Shown here piece after piece: positions 6,443-8,491 of a stretch of DNA of 8,491 nucleotides (position 1 is the stretch's first letter; each line of letters starts with the position of its first letter). A program made the position numbers and the translations under genes. Below the pieces are notes generated by a model. That model ran no database searches. It was not told the DNA's origin and worked only from the letters and a program-made list of their open reading frames with translations. Where the stretch lies: assembly GCA_025936195.1 (NCBI GenBank), contig JAICTW010000073.1, positions 1-8,491 of the forward strand, in the 5' to 3' direction. This DNA comes from Flavisolibacter sp. (GTDB lineage Bacteria > Bacteroidota > Bacteroidia > Chitinophagales > Chitinophagaceae).

Positions 6443-7237
6443 ATGAAAAGAACCTTTATACTTTGCCTCGGCATGTTGCTTTTGAATGCTTCCTTCGCCC
6501 AAACAAAAAAATGCAAGCTGGTATGGTCGGACGAATTTAATTATAAGGGCCTGCCCGATTCCACTAAATGGAGTTTTGAAACACGTGGTAATGCCAGTGG
6601 CTGGGGCAATAATGAAAAGCAATTTTATACAGAGGCCAATCCGTCGAACGCTGTTGTCAATAAGGGAACATTAAAGATCATTGCCCGTAAAGAAACAGTG
6701 GGCAATAAAAACTATACCTCGGCACGTCTGTCCTCTGCGGGCAAGGCCGAATTTCAATATGGAAAAATAGAAGCCCGGATAAAGCTTCCTTCCGGAACCG
6801 GTGTGTGGCCGGCATTCTGGATGTTGGGGCAAAACCGGAAAACAACACGTTGGCCCGACTGTGGTGAAATTGACATTATGGAACATGTGGGCTATGAAAA
6901 AGACAGTGTTCACGGCACCATTCATTCAGGAGCTTACAATCACGTGAAGGGCACACAAAGAGGCAAGGCTGTTTTCATCAATAAGCCTTATTCAAAATTT
7001 CATAACTACGCCATCGAATGGAGTCCTGAAAAAATAGATTTCCTGTTGGACGGTAAAATCTATTTCACCTTTTCCAATGAGCACAAGACCCAACAGGAAT
7101 GGCCTTTCGATCAGCCTTTTTATATGATTTTAAATCTCGCCATCGGCGGCAATTGGGGCGGTAAAAAAGGAATTGATGAAAAAAGTTTTCCCGCTACGAT
7201 GGAAGTAGATTATGTACGTGTTTATCAAAAGCAATAA
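6443..7237 (+). CDS. Secreted GH16 family beta-glucanase, laminarinase-like
   Basis: Predicted endo-beta-glucanase of glycoside hydrolase family 16, cutting beta-1,3- or mixed-linkage beta-glucans by a retaining mechanism. The 264-residue product has a signal peptide (MKRTFILCLGMLLLNASFA, likely cut before Gln20) and a single catalytic domain at about 24-262. The active-site motif GEIDIMEH gives Glu142 (nucleophile), Asp144 and Glu147 (acid/base). The extra residue in ExDxxE is typical of the laminarinase-like branch rather than lichenases. Other family marks are KLPSGTGVWPAFWMLG (about 114-129), HGTIH (157-161) and MILNLAIGGNWGG (about 228-240). The frame is open upstream to an ATG at 6317, but that start lies inside the susD terminator and would bury the signal peptide behind 42 residues, so 6443 is chosen. 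There is no lipobox, carbohydrate-binding module or type IX secretion tail. The EEP gene follows after 28 bases, probably in the same operon. Confidence 0.93.
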   Translation: MKRTFILCLGMLLLNASFAQTKKCKLVWSDEFNYKGLPDSTKWSFETRGNASGWGNNEKQFYTEANPSNAVVNKGTLKIIARKETVGNKNYTSARLSSAGKAEFQYGKIEARIKLPSGTGVWPAFWMLGQNRKTTRWPDCGEIDIMEHVGYEKDSVHGTIHSGAYNHVKGTQRGKAVFINKPYSKFHNYAIEWSPEKIDFLLDGKIYFTFSNEHKTQQEWPFDQPFYMILNLAIGGNWGGKKGIDEKSFPATMEVDYVRVYQKQ

Positions 7238-7265
7238 GAATTAATCAAACTGAAAACTGATCTCC

Positions 7266-8114
7266 ATGAAAAAATATTTCTTTACAGTTTTACTGATAAG
7301 TGTAACCATTGCTCTTTATGCCCAAGATCTTAAAGTGATGACTTATAACATCCGTCTTGATTTGAAATCCGATGGCATGAACGCATGGGATAATCGCAAA
7401 GACTTCTTTACAGCACAAATTGATTTTTACGGGCCGGATATTTTTGGTGTACAGGAAGCCCGTCCCAACCAGGTGCTTGATATTGCAAAAGCTTTACCGG
7501 AGTACAGTTATGTGGGTGTGGGCAGAGATAACAACAACACAGGAGAAGCATCGAATATTTTTTATAAGAAAGACCGCTTTCAACTAAAAGATTCCGGTAC
7601 GTTTTGGTTATCCGAAACGCCGGATGTTGTTTCCAAAGGCTGGGATGCTGCTTACAACCGTGTATGTACTTATGCTTTGTTGAAGGATAAAAAAACGAAA
7701 AAACAGTTCTGGTTTTTTAATACCCATTTGGATAATGTAGGTGTAACCGCCAGAAGGAAGGGTGTTGAATTGATCCTTTCCAAAATGAAAGAACTGAATA
7801 CCTCAAACCTGCCTGTAATTTTTACCGGCGATTTGAATTCAGAACCCAATGATCCTCTTATCCAATATTTGAAAACACAATTGACCGATACGCGTGAAGT
7901 TTCCATGCACCAACCATTTGGTCCTTCAGGAAGCTTCAATGATTTTAAGCATGACCAGCCCGTAACGATGTTGATTGATTATATTTTCATTTCGCACAAC
8001 AGCAATTTTACAGTGAATAAATATGCAATCCTGTCCGATTCCAAAGACCTGCGATATCCATCCGATCATCTGCCGGTGTATGTGGAATTAGAATATGGCA
8101 AGAAGAAAAAATAA
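7266..8114 (+). CDS. Secreted endonuclease/exonuclease/phosphatase (EEP) family hydrolase
   Basis: Metal-dependent phosphoesterase fold shared by DNase I, AP endonucleases, sphingomyelinases and inositol phosphatases; the substrate here cannot be told from the sequence. The 282-residue product has a signal peptide (MKKYFFTVLLISVTIALYA, likely cut before Gln20) and one EEP domain from about residue 21 to 276. All the usual catalytic blocks are present: MTYNIR (Asn28), VQEARP (Glu64), NTHLD (His154), TGDLNS (Asp189, Asn191), IDYIF (Asp238) and SDHLPV (Asp267, His268), so it should be active. It ends in a short lysine tail. It lies 28 bases after GH16 with no terminator between, so they are probably co-transcribed. 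Similar secreted EEP proteins occur near glycoside hydrolase genes in many Bacteroidota, usually without known function. It is probably periplasmic or secreted, since no lipobox or C-terminal sorting domain is seen. Confidence 0.92.
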   Translation: MKKYFFTVLLISVTIALYAQDLKVMTYNIRLDLKSDGMNAWDNRKDFFTAQIDFYGPDIFGVQEARPNQVLDIAKALPEYSYVGVGRDNNNTGEASNIFYKKDRFQLKDSGTFWLSETPDVVSKGWDAAYNRVCTYALLKDKKTKKQFWFFNTHLDNVGVTARRKGVELILSKMKELNTSNLPVIFTGDLNSEPNDPLIQYLKTQLTDTREVSMHQPFGPSGSFNDFKHDQPVTMLIDYIFISHNSNFTVNKYAILSDSKDLRYPSDHLPVYVELEYGKKKK

Positions 8115-8115
8115 A

Positions 8116-8151
8116 GAGTTGATTAAACTCAGCTTGTGAGGACATAAGCTG
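8116..8151. repeat. Small tandem hairpins after the EEP gene
   Basis: Two hairpins lie next to each other directly after the EEP stop codon. GAGTT and AACTC (8116-8130) form a 5-bp stem with a 5-base loop. CAGCTTGTG and CATAAGCTG (8130-8151) form a 9-bp stem with one G.U pair and the tetraloop AGGA. They share base 8130, so only one can form in full at a time. No T-tract follows. They may stabilise the 3' end of the mRNA ahead of the terminator. Confidence 0.4.
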
Positions 8152-8155
8152 TAGC

Positions 8156-8214
8156 AAAAGATGAGACCTGTTGATTACATTATTTCTGTAACAATAGGTC
8201 TCATTTCGTTTTTG
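8156..8214. terminator. Bidirectional terminator between convergent genes
   Basis: ATGAGACCTGTTGATTACA (8161-8179) pairs with TGTAACAATAGGTCTCAT (8187-8204) around a 7-base loop. The pairing is about 18 bp, with one bulged A and one G.U pair on the plus strand. On the plus strand it is followed by TTCGTTTTTG, and on the minus strand by CTTTTG, so it can serve both the EEP gene and the convergent gene. The stop codon of the minus-strand gene (8201-8203) lies within the stem. Confidence 0.75.
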
Positions 8215-8491
8215 AAACGCGTACCAAACAGGTTCCGTGTTTTTTTACAAAGGTTGAAAAATCATTTTTGAATTTACCTAAGTTTTTTCCGGTCCAGAGA
8301 TCTTTCACTGTGCATTGAGAATTGAACCCGATTGATTTCAGATCCACGGACATCGTATCGTCTTTTTCCGAAGCATTAAAAAGTGCCAGAAATTTGTCTC
8401 CGGTTTTCGGTTCATCGGCAATCCATACTATTTTATCATTGTTATTGGACAATTCCCTGTTGTTGGTGCTGTGATTGAGTATATACAACAC
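8201..8491 (-). CDS. C-terminal part of a probable GH27 alpha-galactosidase, partial
   Basis: Minus-strand gene that runs off the right edge. Only the last 96 codons and the stop are present, and the GTG at the edge is probably an internal Val codon, not a start. The visible part looks like the C-terminal beta-sandwich domain of GH27 alpha-galactosidases: EVLYxxNxxSxNR-like VLYILNHSTNNREL near the start, then KIVWIADEPKTGDKFLALFN, a VDLKSIGF strand, the VKDLWTGKNLGKF block, and a final KKHGTCLVRVS strand. Such enzymes remove alpha-linked galactose from galactomannans, galacto-oligosaccharides or glycoconjugates. The catalytic domain is outside the window, so the specificity is inferred only from this accessory domain; related C-terminal domains occur in other alpha-glycosidases. 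The gene is convergent with the EEP gene and shares its terminator, so it is a separate transcription unit and may not belong to the same locus. Confidence 0.65.
   Translation of the reverse strand: MLYILNHSTNNRELSNNNDKIVWIADEPKTGDKFLALFNASEKDDTMSVDLKSIGFNSQCTVKDLWTGKNLGKFKNDFSTFVKKHGTCLVRVSKTK

Noticed and set aside
8489..8491. GTG at the right edge as a start codon for the minus-strand gene
   Set aside because: The frame is open to the window edge and the residues there match the middle of a longer protein, so this is an internal Val codon.

Overview
The window looks like part of a Bacteroidota chromosome, most likely Chitinophagaceae or a close relative. The reasons are the FecR, SusC and SusD order, the STN domain on the SusC protein, its signal peptide style (AACLQVSAKGFSQ), the near absence of Shine-Dalgarno sequences, and promoter-like motifs of the Bacteroidota TTTG / TAnnTTTG type. 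The family-level assignment is inferred from protein style, not from a search.

Layout: (1) 1-1157 (+), a FecR-type anti-sigma factor whose N-terminus lies off the left edge. (2) 1158-1323, a 166-base structured gap. On the minus strand it holds a terminator-like hairpin and, upstream of it, a promoter-like motif, so it may encode an RNA of about 100 nt antisense to the susC leader. (3) 1324-4761 (+), a SusC/RagA-type TonB-dependent transporter with an STN signalling domain. (4) 4782-6296 (+), a SusD-like outer-membrane lipoprotein of the SusD_2 type, followed by a good intrinsic terminator. (5) 6443-7237 (+), a secreted GH16 beta-glucanase of laminarinase type. (6) 7266-8114 (+), a secreted endonuclease/exonuclease/phosphatase (EEP) family protein. 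(7) 8201-8491 (-), the C-terminal end of a convergent gene, probably a GH27 alpha-galactosidase, which shares a bidirectional terminator with the EEP gene.

How it fits together (inference): this is a compact polysaccharide utilisation locus. Glycan bound by the SusC/SusD pair would signal through the STN domain to FecR, which would release an ECF sigma factor presumably encoded just left of the window. GH16 points to a beta-1,3-glucan (laminarin-like) or mixed-linkage beta-glucan substrate. The role of the EEP protein is unknown. The terminator between susD and GH16, and a promoter-like motif plus an 8-bp inverted repeat before GH16, suggest that the uptake and enzyme modules are separate transcription units.

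The most interesting candidate is the possible antisense RNA at the susC start, similar in arrangement to the cis-encoded PUL repressor RNAs known from Bacteroides (DonS type). No CRISPR array, tRNA, rRNA, insertion sequence or att site was seen. No stretch over 300 bases lacks a gene.
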